Below are positions 52,366-59,850 of a stretch of DNA of 64,000 nt, piece after piece; position 1 is the first letter of the stretch; every line of letters starts with the position of its first letter. The DNA comes from Phycisphaerales bacterium. GTDB lineage: Bacteria; Planctomycetota; Phycisphaerae; Phycisphaerales; UBA1924. The position numbers and the translations under genes are program-made. The notes under the pieces were generated by a model. That model did no database searches, had not been told where the DNA came from, and saw only the letters and a list, made by a program, of their open reading frames with translations. Location: positions 62,001 through 126,000 of the forward strand of contig DASPKU010000007.1 of assembly GCA_035627955.1 (NCBI GenBank), read 5' to 3'.

Positions 52366-53172
52366 TCAGGCCGGTGCGCCGGCTTTGGGCTTGAGGCCCA
52401 GGCGCTCCATGACCATCTGGAGGTCCGCCCACACCTTGGCGCGGTTTTCCGGCGTGTAGCTGCGGAGCAGGAACGCGGGGTGGTAGGTGGGCATGACCGG
52501 CACTTGCGTGCCGCCCGGCAGGCACATGCTGGCCCACTTGGAGCGGAGCGCGCCCATCGCTGCGGTGGGCGGGCAGCGGAGCACCGCCTTGGCGGCGGGG
52601 AGGCCAAGGGTCACGATCGCCTCGGGCCGGATAATCGCGACCTGCTCGTAGAGGTACGGGGCGCAGGCCTCGATCTCTGTGGGCGTGGGCGTGGCGTTGT
52701 TGAGCGGGCGCGTCTTGAGCACGTTGCAGATGTAGACGGTCTCGCGCGAGAGGCCCATGGCCTCGATCATCTTGTTGAGGAGCTGGCCGCTGCGGCCGAC
52801 GAAGGGCTTGCCCTCGCGGTCCTCGTCTTCCCCGGGGGCTTCGCCGATGAACATGAGCCTGGCATCGGGGTCGCCGTCTCCCCAGACGATGTTGGTGAAG
52901 GCGGTGACGAAGTTCTTGTGCGGGGCTTCTTTCTCGTAGCGGGCGCGGAGGGCCTCGAGCGCGGCGACCTTGGCCTCGCGCCCGTGGACGGGGGCGATGG
53001 GCTTGGCCTCGACGACACTGACTGGGGCGGCCACCGGTTCGGGCGCGGCGGCGGGCGCGGGTTGAATCTCCTCGTCGACGCTGGTGCGGTAGACGGGGAC
53101 GAAGTCAACGCCGAGCAGGCGCGCCGTTTCGGCGTGCTGGCGAGCGAGCCTGACCAGCCGTTCCTGATCCAT
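52366..53172 (-). CDS. Family 4-like uracil-DNA glycosylase lacking most Fe-S ligands
   Basis: The protein has 268 residues (276 if the GTG at 53196 is used). The catalytic core is RLMFIGEAPGEDEDREGKPFVGRSGQLL and the second motif TYHPAFLLR, as in family 4 uracil-DNA glycosylases. In that family four cysteines bind a 4Fe-4S cluster. Here the two N-terminal ones are absent (EAPHKNFVTAFTNIVWGDG), and the usual KCRP is KTRP. Only the Cys of EACAPYL remains, plus one nearby (YICNV). The N-terminal 95 residues include a Pro/Ala/Glu-rich linker. The gene start overlaps the stop of 53193-53534. Confidence 0.85.
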   Translation of the reverse strand: MDQERLVRLARQHAETARLLGVDFVPVYRTSVDEEIQPAPAAAPEPVAAPVSVVEAKPIAPVHGREAKVAALEALRARYEKEAPHKNFVTAFTNIVWGDGDPDARLMFIGEAPGEDEDREGKPFVGRSGQLLNKMIEAMGLSRETVYICNVLKTRPLNNATPTPTEIEACAPYLYEQVAIIRPEAIVTLGLPAAKAVLRCPPTAAMGALRSKWASMCLPGGTQVPVMPTYHPAFLLRSYTPENRAKVWADLQMVMERLGLKPKAGAPA

Positions 53173-53192
53173 GGGCGGAGTGTACGTGGGGA

Positions 53193-53534
53193 TCACTTGG
53201 GGGCCGGCGCAGTCGAGGGGGAGGTCGGCGTCTCTGCGGGCGGCGTGGGCTGCTCGCCCTGCGGCTTGGGCTCTTCCTTGACGGGGTCGACCGGCGTCTT
53301 CTCGGCCGGGGGCTGAGCGGAGGGCTGAGTCCTCTCACCGGGGACCGTGTCGCGCGGGCCGGCCGGGCGGGCCTGAGCGCCGCCGGTGACGGGAGCGCTT
53401 GGGGTGCCCGCGTAGCGCTCGAGGATGGGCGGGAGGATCGCGCCGGCGAGGCCGCCGCAGATGAGGCCGACGACCAGGCCGGGGATGAACATGCGGACGA
53501 ACGGGCTGGACTGCTTGGGTTGATCGTTGGCCAT
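53193..53534 (-). CDS. Single-helix membrane protein with Pro-rich tail
   Basis: A 113-residue protein with one hydrophobic helix (about 16-38, FIPGLVVGLICGGLAGAILPPIL) and a Pro/Glu/Thr-rich, disordered tail (residues 45-113). The helix resembles that of the protein at 53602-53775 (GLILGVVCGGLLAAFMTPI), which suggests the two are paralogues. It starts at the ATG at 53534. The stop overlaps the upstream end of the uracil-DNA glycosylase frame. Function unknown. Confidence 0.65.
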   Translation of the reverse strand: MANDQPKQSSPFVRMFIPGLVVGLICGGLAGAILPPILERYAGTPSAPVTGGAQARPAGPRDTVPGERTQPSAQPPAEKTPVDPVKEEPKPQGEQPTPPAETPTSPSTAPAPK

Positions 53535-53601
53535 AGCCCCTCCGTGAGGCGAGTGGGGTCGCTCCGTCGCCGGCGGACTTTGCCGGGCGTGCGTGTACAG
53601 G

Positions 53602-53775
53602 TTACCGATTCGCGAGCCTCACGGAGGTGTGGGTGGGGTCAGGCTGGCGGTTAGCCCAGGACTCGGCGATGGGGGTCATGAAGGCCGCGAGGAGGCCGCC
53701 GCAGACGACGCCCAGGATGAGGCCGGGCAGGAAGTTGAGGATGAGGGAGACGATGCCGCTGCTCTTGTTGCTCAT
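53602..53775 (-). CDS. Small single-helix membrane protein
   Basis: This 57-residue protein has one hydrophobic helix (about 9-37, IVSLILNFLPGLILGVVCGGLLAAFMTPI) and a polar tail. It starts at the ATG at 53775, with aaggaaggtgg upstream. The helix and position are similar to 53193-53534. No function can be given. Confidence 0.6.
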   Translation of the reverse strand: MSNKSSGIVSLILNFLPGLILGVVCGGLLAAFMTPIAESWANRQPDPTHTSVRLANR

Positions 53776-53839
53776 GGGACTGACCACCTTCCTTGGTCAG
53801 TCGCTATCGGATTTTTCGGGCGCGGGGTTGAGGCGGGGG

Positions 53840-54040
53840 CTAGAGGCGGCGCATGCGGGCCATCCAGCGGCCGTACTCGAGGACGGAGGCGATGAGCTCG
53901 CGTTTGGTGGCGGGCATGCCCCGCCCGAAGGCGGTCTGCATGCGCCAGGTCCAATAAGGACCCTTGAATCGGAATCCGGAGATCCAGCCCAGGCGGAAGA
54001 GCTGCCAGAGGCCGGCGAGGTTGTCAAGGAGGCGGCGCAC
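53840..54040 (-). CDS. Small Arg/Trp-rich protein
   Basis: A 66-residue protein, starting with GTG, rich in aromatic and basic residues (LWQLFRLGWISGFRFKGPYWTWR, YGRWMARMRRL). It may lie against a membrane. No family is recognised. It lies 64 bases upstream of the small membrane-protein gene at 53602 on the same strand. Confidence 0.5.
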   Translation of the reverse strand: MRRLLDNLAGLWQLFRLGWISGFRFKGPYWTWRMQTAFGRGMPATKRELIASVLEYGRWMARMRRL

Positions 54041-54076
54041 GTCCGCGTGAGTTTATCGCGGTAGTCCTTCAAGTAC

Positions 54077-54346
54077 TCAGCGTCGGTCTTTTACCACGGC
54101 TTCTTGGGGCCGGCGGGGGCTAGGCTCTACTTCGCTTTGCTTGCGCTTCGCTGCCGACTCCCGAATCGCCGTCTGCTCCTTCACTGACGTCGGCACCCCC
54201 GGCTGCACCCCGTCCTTGCCCGCCTGGCTGAGTGCCCGCAGCCCGGCCTGATCCAGCGCCCGCATCTGAGCTTTCACTGCCGGCGACGGCGGCGATGACT
54301 GCCTCCGGGACCCGCTTGAGCTCTCGCTACTTGGTGATTGCGGCAT
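54077..54346 (-). CDS. Small Ser/Arg-rich protein of uncertain reality
   Basis: An 89-residue reading frame (MPQSPSSESSSGSRRQ, ALSQAGKDGVQPGVPTSVKEQ) with no family signature, low complexity at both ends and no clear ribosome-binding site. It lies between the epimerase stop and the small gene at 53840, all on the minus strand. It may be a minor gene or a chance frame. Confidence 0.35.
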   Translation of the reverse strand: MPQSPSSESSSGSRRQSSPPSPAVKAQMRALDQAGLRALSQAGKDGVQPGVPTSVKEQTAIRESAAKRKQSEVEPSPRRPQEAVVKDRR

Positions 54347-54358
54347 CGGGAATTGGAA

Positions 54359-55372
54359 TCAGCGGGCGCCGGCGAGGGAGCGGCGGTACCACTCGACCGT
54401 CTCGGCGAGCCCCTCCTCGAGCGTGGCGACGGGCTCGTAGCCGATGAGCTGGCGGGCGGCGGAGATGTCGGCGAGGGAGTGCTTGACGTCGCCGGCGCGC
54501 TCGGGCTTGTGGGCGGGTTGGAGGTGGGGCTGGCCGGTCTGCTGGGCCATGATGGTGGCGAGCTCGGCGATGCTGATGCGGCGGGCGGTGCCGACGTTGA
54601 GGACCTGGCCGCTCAGCGGGGCCTGCGAGGCGCCGGCGAGCAGCGTCGCGAGCACGGCGTTGCTGACATAGGTGAAGTCCCGGGTCTGGGCGCCGTCGCC
54701 GTAGATAGTGGGCGGCTCGCCGGCGATGAGGGCCTTGGCGAAGGCGGCGACGACCGCGGCGTAGGCCGAGTCGGCGGGCTGGCGGGGGCCGAAGACATTG
54801 AAGTAGCGGAGGCTGACGGTGGAGAGGCCGTAGCAGCGGGCCCAGACGGAGAGGAGCTGCTCGCCCGCGATCTTGCTGGCGGCGTAGGGCGAGAGCGGGT
54901 TGAGCGGTTGAGTCTCGACCTTTGGGAGCGTGGGCTGGTCGCCGTAGGCCGAGGAGGACGCGGCGAAGACGACGCGCCGAGCGGAGACCTTGCGGGCGGC
55001 CTCGAGGACGCGGAGCGTGCCGGTGGCGTTGACGCTCCAGTAGCGCTGGGGCTCGAGCATCGAGCGGGGTACGGAGCCCAGCGCGGCCAGGTGCAGGATG
55101 ATCTGGGCGCCCTGGGCGGCGTCGGCGAGGGCGTCGTCATCAAGGATCGAGGCATGGGTGAAGCGGACGCGCTCGGGCTCGAGCTCGATGAGGCCGGAGA
55201 GGTGCTCGAGGGTCGAGTTGGAGAGGTCGTCGATCACGCTGACGGTGGCGCCGAGGGAGACGAGGGCGTCCACGAGGTGGCCGCCGATGAAGCCGGTGCC
55301 GCCGGTGACGCACACCGTTTGCCCCGAGTACACGGAGCGCAGGCGGGCGACCTTGTCGGCGGGGAGCTTCAT
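54359..55372 (-). CDS. NAD-dependent epimerase/dehydratase (UDP-glucose 4-epimerase type)
   Basis: A 337-residue extended short-chain dehydrogenase. The NAD-binding motif is VCVTGGTGFIGGHLVDAL (about 19-36). The catalytic triad is Ser in FAASSSAYGD, and Tyr and Lys in SPYAASKIAGEQLL. YFNVFGPRQ and RDFTYVSNAV are the typical sugar-binding segments. It probably interconverts nucleotide sugars for envelope polysaccharides. It starts at the ATG at 55372; an open frame reaches 55699 but contains no epimerase-like sequence and is antisense to mgtE. It is divergent from mgtE across a 240-base region with a repeat pair. Confidence 0.92.
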   Translation of the reverse strand: MKLPADKVARLRSVYSGQTVCVTGGTGFIGGHLVDALVSLGATVSVIDDLSNSTLEHLSGLIELEPERVRFTHASILDDDALADAAQGAQIILHLAALGSVPRSMLEPQRYWSVNATGTLRVLEAARKVSARRVVFAASSSAYGDQPTLPKVETQPLNPLSPYAASKIAGEQLLSVWARCYGLSTVSLRYFNVFGPRQPADSAYAAVVAAFAKALIAGEPPTIYGDGAQTRDFTYVSNAVLATLLAGASQAPLSGQVLNVGTARRISIAELATIMAQQTGQPHLQPAHKPERAGDVKHSLADISAARQLIGYEPVATLEEGLAETVEWYRRSLAGAR

Positions 55373-55449
55373 CAAGCCTTCAATCTTACGGAGAACAGGG
55401 AGATAGGACCAGCCACGAATGGGGTGAGGTGGTTTGTGGCTTGGGCTTT

Positions 55450-55569
55450 GGGTACCCCGCCGCTCCGCGGCGGTGGTTCGGCGCAGGGATGGCGGGTGCG
55501 GGCGTGCACCCTGGGGTGTCAGGTAGTCGCGTGTCGCGCGAAGAGCCGCCGCGGAGGGGCGGGGTACCC
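55450..55569. repeat. Inverted pair of GGGTACCCCGCCGC units
   Basis: The left unit begins gggtaccccgccgctccgcg and the right unit (55535-55569) is its inverse, cgaagagccgccgcggaggg then gcggggtaccc. A third unit is at 16711-16748. The pair lies in the gap between the divergent epimerase and mgtE genes. Confidence 0.8.
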
Positions 55570-55614
55570 ACTGCCCACTGACACCCACGCCTCGTGGTAT
55601 ATCTTTGATCCACC

Positions 55615-57051
55615 GTGACGATGAACCCCACCGCACAACTGCTGGAGCCCGAGGTCCGGGAGCTGATCCTGGAGGGGCGGTACAGCGAGCTGCGGGCAAT
55701 TCTGCACGAACTGCCGCCCGCGGACGTGGCGGACATCCTGTCGGAGCTCACGCCGGAGCAGGCGGCGCTGGGGTTCCGGTTTTTGCCGCGGGACGACGCG
55801 GGCCTGGTGTTCAGCTACTTCTCGCCGGAGTTCCAGGAGGAGTTGCTGGCGAAGCTGGGGGCCGAGGCGTCGGTGAAGGTGGTCGAGGCGATGACGCCCG
55901 ACGACCGCGTGCGGCTGCTGGATGAGCTGCCGCCCGAGGTGGCGCAGCGGCTGATCGCGAGCTTCAGCCCTGAGAACCGGCGGGAGACGCAGGCGATCCT
56001 GGGGTACCCCGCGCGGAGCGTGGGGCGCCTGATGACGCCCGACTACATCGCGATCCGCCCGGAGTGGACGGTGGCGCGGTCGCTCGAGCACGTGCGCAAG
56101 GTGGGGCGGGACGCCGAGACGATCAACGTTCTTTATGTGGTGGACGACCAGGGCCGGCTGATCGACGACCTGCGGCTGCGGCAGGTGCTGCTCTCCCCGC
56201 CTGAGGCGACGATCGACTCGCTGATGAACCAGTCGTTCGTGCACCTCACGGCCGACCAGCCGCAAGAGATCGCAGTGCAGCTCATGAGCCGCTACGACCG
56301 GCTGGCGCTGCCGGTGGTGGACTCGCGGGGCGTGCTGGTGGGGATCGTCACGGCGGACGACGTGGCGGACGTTGCCGAGCAGCAGGCCACTGAGCAGATG
56401 CAGCGGATGGGCGGCGTGCAGGCCCTGGAAGAGCCGTACATCGACGCGACGATTTTTCAGCTGGCGCGGAAGCGGTTCACGTGGCTGGCGGTGCTGTTCG
56501 TGGGCGGCATGGGGACGCAGTTCGCGATGGAGGGGTTCGAGAGCGAGATCGACAAAGCGGCGGTGCTGAGCACGTTCGTGCCCATGATCGTGTCGGCGGG
56601 CGGCAACAGCGGGTCGCAGGCGACGGCGCTGGTAATCCGGTCGCTGACGGTGGGCGAGATCGCACTGCGGGACTGGGTGCGGGTGCTCAAGCGCGAGCTT
56701 CAGGTGGGCATGCTGCTGGGCGCCGTGCTGGGGGTGCTGGGGCTGCTGCGGGTGGCGGTCTGGGGCTGGATGGGCTGGTTCGCGAAGACGGGGGCGGACG
56801 GCAAGATCACTGATGAGAGCGCGCGGGTGCAGGACCACTTCGCGCTGATGGGCATGAGCATCGGGATGGCGGTGGTGGGCGTGGTGCTGTGGGGCACGAT
56901 CATGGGGGCGATGCTGCCGTTCCTGCTGAAGAAGATCGGGCTGGACCCGGCAACGAGCTCGGCGCCCTTTGTGGCGACGCTGGTGGACGTGGTGGGCGTG
57001 GTGATCTACTTCACCGCTTGCGTGATGCTGCTGCGGGGGACGCTGCTGTAG
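55615..57051 (+). CDS. mgtE: MgtE-family magnesium transporter
   Basis: A 478-residue transporter. The N-terminal MgtE domain (about 10-115: HELPPADVADILSELTPEQAAL) is followed by two CBS domains (about 140-250, MTPDYIAIRPEWTVARSL and MNQSFVHLTADQPQEIAVQL), a linker helix, and the membrane domain with five helices (about 285-475). It has GGMGTQFAMEGFE, FVPMIVSAGGNSGSQATALVIRSL and PFVATLVDVVGVVIYF; the last two carry the Mg2+-binding Asn/Asp residues. The start is either the GTG at 55615 or the ATG two codons later. A palindromic repeat follows its stop. Confidence 0.95.
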   Translation: MTMNPTAQLLEPEVRELILEGRYSELRAILHELPPADVADILSELTPEQAALGFRFLPRDDAGLVFSYFSPEFQEELLAKLGAEASVKVVEAMTPDDRVRLLDELPPEVAQRLIASFSPENRRETQAILGYPARSVGRLMTPDYIAIRPEWTVARSLEHVRKVGRDAETINVLYVVDDQGRLIDDLRLRQVLLSPPEATIDSLMNQSFVHLTADQPQEIAVQLMSRYDRLALPVVDSRGVLVGIVTADDVADVAEQQATEQMQRMGGVQALEEPYIDATIFQLARKRFTWLAVLFVGGMGTQFAMEGFESEIDKAAVLSTFVPMIVSAGGNSGSQATALVIRSLTVGEIALRDWVRVLKRELQVGMLLGAVLGVLGLLRVAVWGWMGWFAKTGADGKITDESARVQDHFALMGMSIGMAVVGVVLWGTIMGAMLPFLLKKIGLDPATSSAPFVATLVDVVGVVIYFTACVMLLRGTLL

Positions 57052-57057
57052 AAGGAC

Positions 57058-57149
57058 GATGCCGGGACTGAGGCCGCACTGGGCCGAAGTCCAGGTTTGC
57101 TGCGCGCACGAACCCGGGACTTCGTCGAGGATTCCTCAGTCCCGGCGTC
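57058..57149. repeat. GACGCCGGGACTGAG palindrome after mgtE
   Basis: gatgccgggactgaggccgc and, at the other end, cctcagtcccggcgtc form a palindrome of about 92 bases with a less conserved middle. It is closely related to the element in dus. Confidence 0.8.
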
Positions 57150-57157
57150 ACGATGAA

Positions 57158-57195
57158 CCAAAAACAAAGCCGGGCGCCCTGGAGGGGCGCCCGGC
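57158..57195 (-). terminator. Terminator of the porin gene
   Basis: GCCGGGCGCCC (57169-57179) and GGGCGCCCGGC (57185-57195) form a perfect 11-base stem with a 5-base loop. The A-run at 57158-57168 gives a U-tract on the minus strand, as expected for the gene at 57232. Confidence 0.85.
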
Positions 57196-57231
57196 CGAAG
57201 GATTCACAGGATCACGCTCAGGTGAACTGGA

Positions 57232-58506
57232 TTAGAACACCAGCTGCATCTGGGCGATGAAGGCGATCTCGCCCTCCTCGGTGTCGCCGAGGAAGCCGTT
57301 GCGGGTGTTGCCTTCCACGAAGCCACCGGTGCCGAAGAGGGCGGAGGTGTCCTCGAAGGCGTAGGCGGCCTGGAAGGTGAACTTGGCGGCGTGGCTCTCC
57401 TTGGAGATGTAGTAGTTCATGCCGATGGTGGCGAACATGTTGGTGTCCTCGCCGAGGCCACGGTCATCGTCCCAGAAGATGGCGTCCCAGCGGCCGAAGA
57501 GCTCGACCTGCTCGGTGACGAAGATGCCGCCCTGGATCATGGCGCCGAAGTCATCGACGTCGGAACCGGCGGGCGGGGAGAAGTGGGCGCCGTAACCGGC
57601 GGCCATCACGTTGTAGCCGGGGCCTTCCCAGCTGGCGTCGATGGTGTAGACGAAGGTGTCACCGTTGTCGACGGTGCCGCCGGTCTCGCCGCCGGACTCC
57701 CAGTTGACGCCGGCGCCGATGAGCAGGCCGTTGTCGGGAGCGGAGCGCCAGCTGGTGATGTCGTTGAAGCGCTCGAAGGAGCCGCCCATGGCCTTGAAGT
57801 CAAAGCGGGCGTTGAGGCCGAAGTCGTTGGACTCGCTGGTGAAGTCGGTGTTGCCCGAGTTCGTGCCGTCGGTGATGCCGCCGACGAAGCGGAAGGCATC
57901 AGCCTGGTAGGAGAACTGGAGGCCCTGGGTGTAGCCGGGGGAGAAGACGCGGCTGGTCACCGAGCGCTCGGCGGCGAGCTGGAACTCGTCCTCGACGCTC
58001 CACTCGCGGGTCAGGGGCATACGGAACTGGCCCCACTTGAGGCCGAAGCCGTTGTCCCAGGTGTACATGCCGTAGGCGTCCTCGAGGCCGAAGGAGCCGA
58101 CGTCAGAGAACTCGCCGCCGAAGTTGCCCTGGATCTTGAAGGTGAGGTTCTTGTCCCACACGTTGCCCCAGAAGCGGAGGCGGGTGGTGGGCTGGCTGAA
58201 GCCGGTGGTGAGATCGTCGGGCTCGGCAACCGTGGCGTCGTCGCGGAGCGAGACGGTGTAGCGGGTGACCGAGGTGCCGCCGATGTTCAGGCGGTTGTTG
58301 CCGGTGCTGTCGCCGATGCCGAAGGTGGCGGCGTACAGCGAGTTACCGGCGGGGCCGCCGGCCAGGAGGCTGGCGCGGGCGCCGGCGTCGGACATGAGCT
58401 CGGCGTTGTACGCGCGGCCCTGGTCCAGGTTGGCGTTCTGAGCGAACGCGGAGGCCGTGAGGCCCAGCGCCGCACCGGCGACGATCACAAGCATCTTGGT
58501 CTGCAT
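57232..58506 (-). CDS. Outer-membrane porin of the OprO/OprP type
   Basis: This 424-residue protein has a signal peptide (1-22, LTASAFAQ) and beta-strands with alternating hydrophobic residues and aromatic girdles typical of porins (LRFWGNVWDKNLTFKIQGNFGGEF, YGMYTWDNGFGLKWGQFRMPLTREW, QVELFGRWDAIFWDDD), ending in LVF with a terminal Phe. The family includes phosphate-selective porins, in line with the PhoB/PhoR-like pair that follows on the other strand, but specificity cannot be read. Start at the ATG at 58506 behind AAGGAG. About 600 bases of non-coding sequence lie upstream. Confidence 0.88.
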   Translation of the reverse strand: MQTKMLVIVAGAALGLTASAFAQNANLDQGRAYNAELMSDAGARASLLAGGPAGNSLYAATFGIGDSTGNNRLNIGGTSVTRYTVSLRDDATVAEPDDLTTGFSQPTTRLRFWGNVWDKNLTFKIQGNFGGEFSDVGSFGLEDAYGMYTWDNGFGLKWGQFRMPLTREWSVEDEFQLAAERSVTSRVFSPGYTQGLQFSYQADAFRFVGGITDGTNSGNTDFTSESNDFGLNARFDFKAMGGSFERFNDITSWRSAPDNGLLIGAGVNWESGGETGGTVDNGDTFVYTIDASWEGPGYNVMAAGYGAHFSPPAGSDVDDFGAMIQGGIFVTEQVELFGRWDAIFWDDDRGLGEDTNMFATIGMNYYISKESHAAKFTFQAAYAFEDTSALFGTGGFVEGNTRNGFLGDTEEGEIAFIAQMQLVF

Positions 58507-59105
58507 CTATTCGACTCCTTCTTGAAACACTGCTGACACGTGATCCTTCGAATGGCCTTCGGGCGCTCCGTCCCGAGAGACCCACGACTTCCGGCGGCTA
58601 CAACAGCCGACCGGTGACCTGACCTGTCTGGCACGCGGGACTCCGTCCTGCGGGCCGTTCCTACGCATGAGCCCCGGGGGAACCGTGGCTGTTTGTCTGG
58701 CACGAACGAGAGGGGTTCAAACTCGACTTCCGTCACTCGACCTTCGAACCGCCGTGCTGCTGAATCCCCCAGCCGTCGGCGGTGGGGCGTTTGATTCAGC
58801 CCCCGTCAGAAACCACAGGCCTATCTCGCGCCTGTCGCGGTCCTTGACGCCCCAATCGGGGTCGGACTATACCCAGCCCGATTAGCGAACGCAAACTCCC
58901 GCGGTCAACTTTTTCGGTTGATCCCCGGTGCGTGGACCACACTTTCTCTGGACATTTGCGATTCGACTCTTAACCAAAACCGAACCGAGAGGGTCTGGCC
59001 GTTGCCCGGTCCCCCACTTAGTCTTCTGTGCGCATGGCCGACGCGGAGTGGTATAAGCAGTCACTAACTGTTTGTGGTTTGGTTACTTAGACGAGGCGGC
59101 ACAGC
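58507..59105. other. Long intergenic region with inverted repeats upstream of the porin
   Basis: This 599-base stretch between the divergent porin and phoB-like genes holds no gene I can support. It contains an 11-base direct repeat, tgtctggcacg, at 58625 and 58694, and an inverted repeat GCTGAATC/GATTCAGC at 58759-58766 and 58793-58800 that encloses a further CCCC...GGGG stem. On the minus strand these would be in the porin leader. No known riboswitch or Pho box was recognised. Confidence 0.55.
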
Positions 59106-59828
59106 ATGGCAGAAACCCGGCACGTGCTCGTCGTGGACGACGAGAAGGACTTATTGGACCTTCTCTCGTACAACCTGCGGAAGGCGGGGTACCAGGTGAG
59201 CACGGCCGCGACGGGGCTCAAGGCACTGCAGATGCTGAGTGACCGGCGGCCGGACCTGATGATCCTGGACGTCATGCTGCCGGAGCTGTCGGGCACGGAA
59301 GTCGCCTCGCGGGTGCGGTCGAACCCCGAGACCGCGGCGATCCCCATCATCATGCTCACGGCCAAAACAGCGGAGGCTGATCAGCTGGTGGGGCTGACGG
59401 CGGGCGCGGATGACTATGTGACCAAGCCGTTCTCGCCACGGGTCCTGCTGGCTCGGGTAGAAGCGGTGCTGCGGCGGGTGGCGAAGCCGAGTGATGATCG
59501 AAAGCTGATCGAGCTCGGTCCGATCAGCGTGAACCTCGAGACACACGAGGCGTTTGTCGGGGGCGAGCTGATGAAGCTGACGCTCACGGAGTTCCGGCTG
59601 CTGAGCTCGCTGATCGCGGCCGGGGGCAAGGTGCTGTCGCGCCAGCTGCTGATGGAGCGGGCGATGGGACCGGGGGTCATGGTGACCGAGCGGACGATCG
59701 ATGTGCACATGACGGCGGTGCGCAAGAAGCTCGGGTCGCAGGCCGGGGTGATAAAGACAGTGCGGGGGGTGGGGTACCGGGCGACGCTGGACGAGGGCGG
59801 AGACGAGGGCGGGGGCGAGCAGGCCTGA
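59106..59828 (+). CDS. phoB: PhoB-like response regulator
   Basis: A 240-residue OmpR/PhoB-family regulator. The receiver has VVDDEKD (Asp11, Asp12), phosphoacceptor Asp55 (ILDVMLPELSG), Thr in MLTAK and Lys in VTKPFSP. The DNA-binding winged helix is LTLTEFRLLSSLIAAGGKVLSRQLLME and VTERTIDVHMTAVRKKLG...TVRGVGYRA. The C-terminus has a short Glu/Gly-rich tail. It forms an operon with the histidine kinase gene 22 bases downstream. The PhoB name is given for the arrangement and the neighbouring porin; other OmpR-type functions are possible. Confidence 0.9.
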   Translation: MAETRHVLVVDDEKDLLDLLSYNLRKAGYQVSTAATGLKALQMLSDRRPDLMILDVMLPELSGTEVASRVRSNPETAAIPIIMLTAKTAEADQLVGLTAGADDYVTKPFSPRVLLARVEAVLRRVAKPSDDRKLIELGPISVNLETHEAFVGGELMKLTLTEFRLLSSLIAAGGKVLSRQLLMERAMGPGVMVTERTIDVHMTAVRKKLGSQAGVIKTVRGVGYRATLDEGGDEGGGEQA

Positions 59829-59850
59829 TCCTCTTATAGGATGGGCGCTG

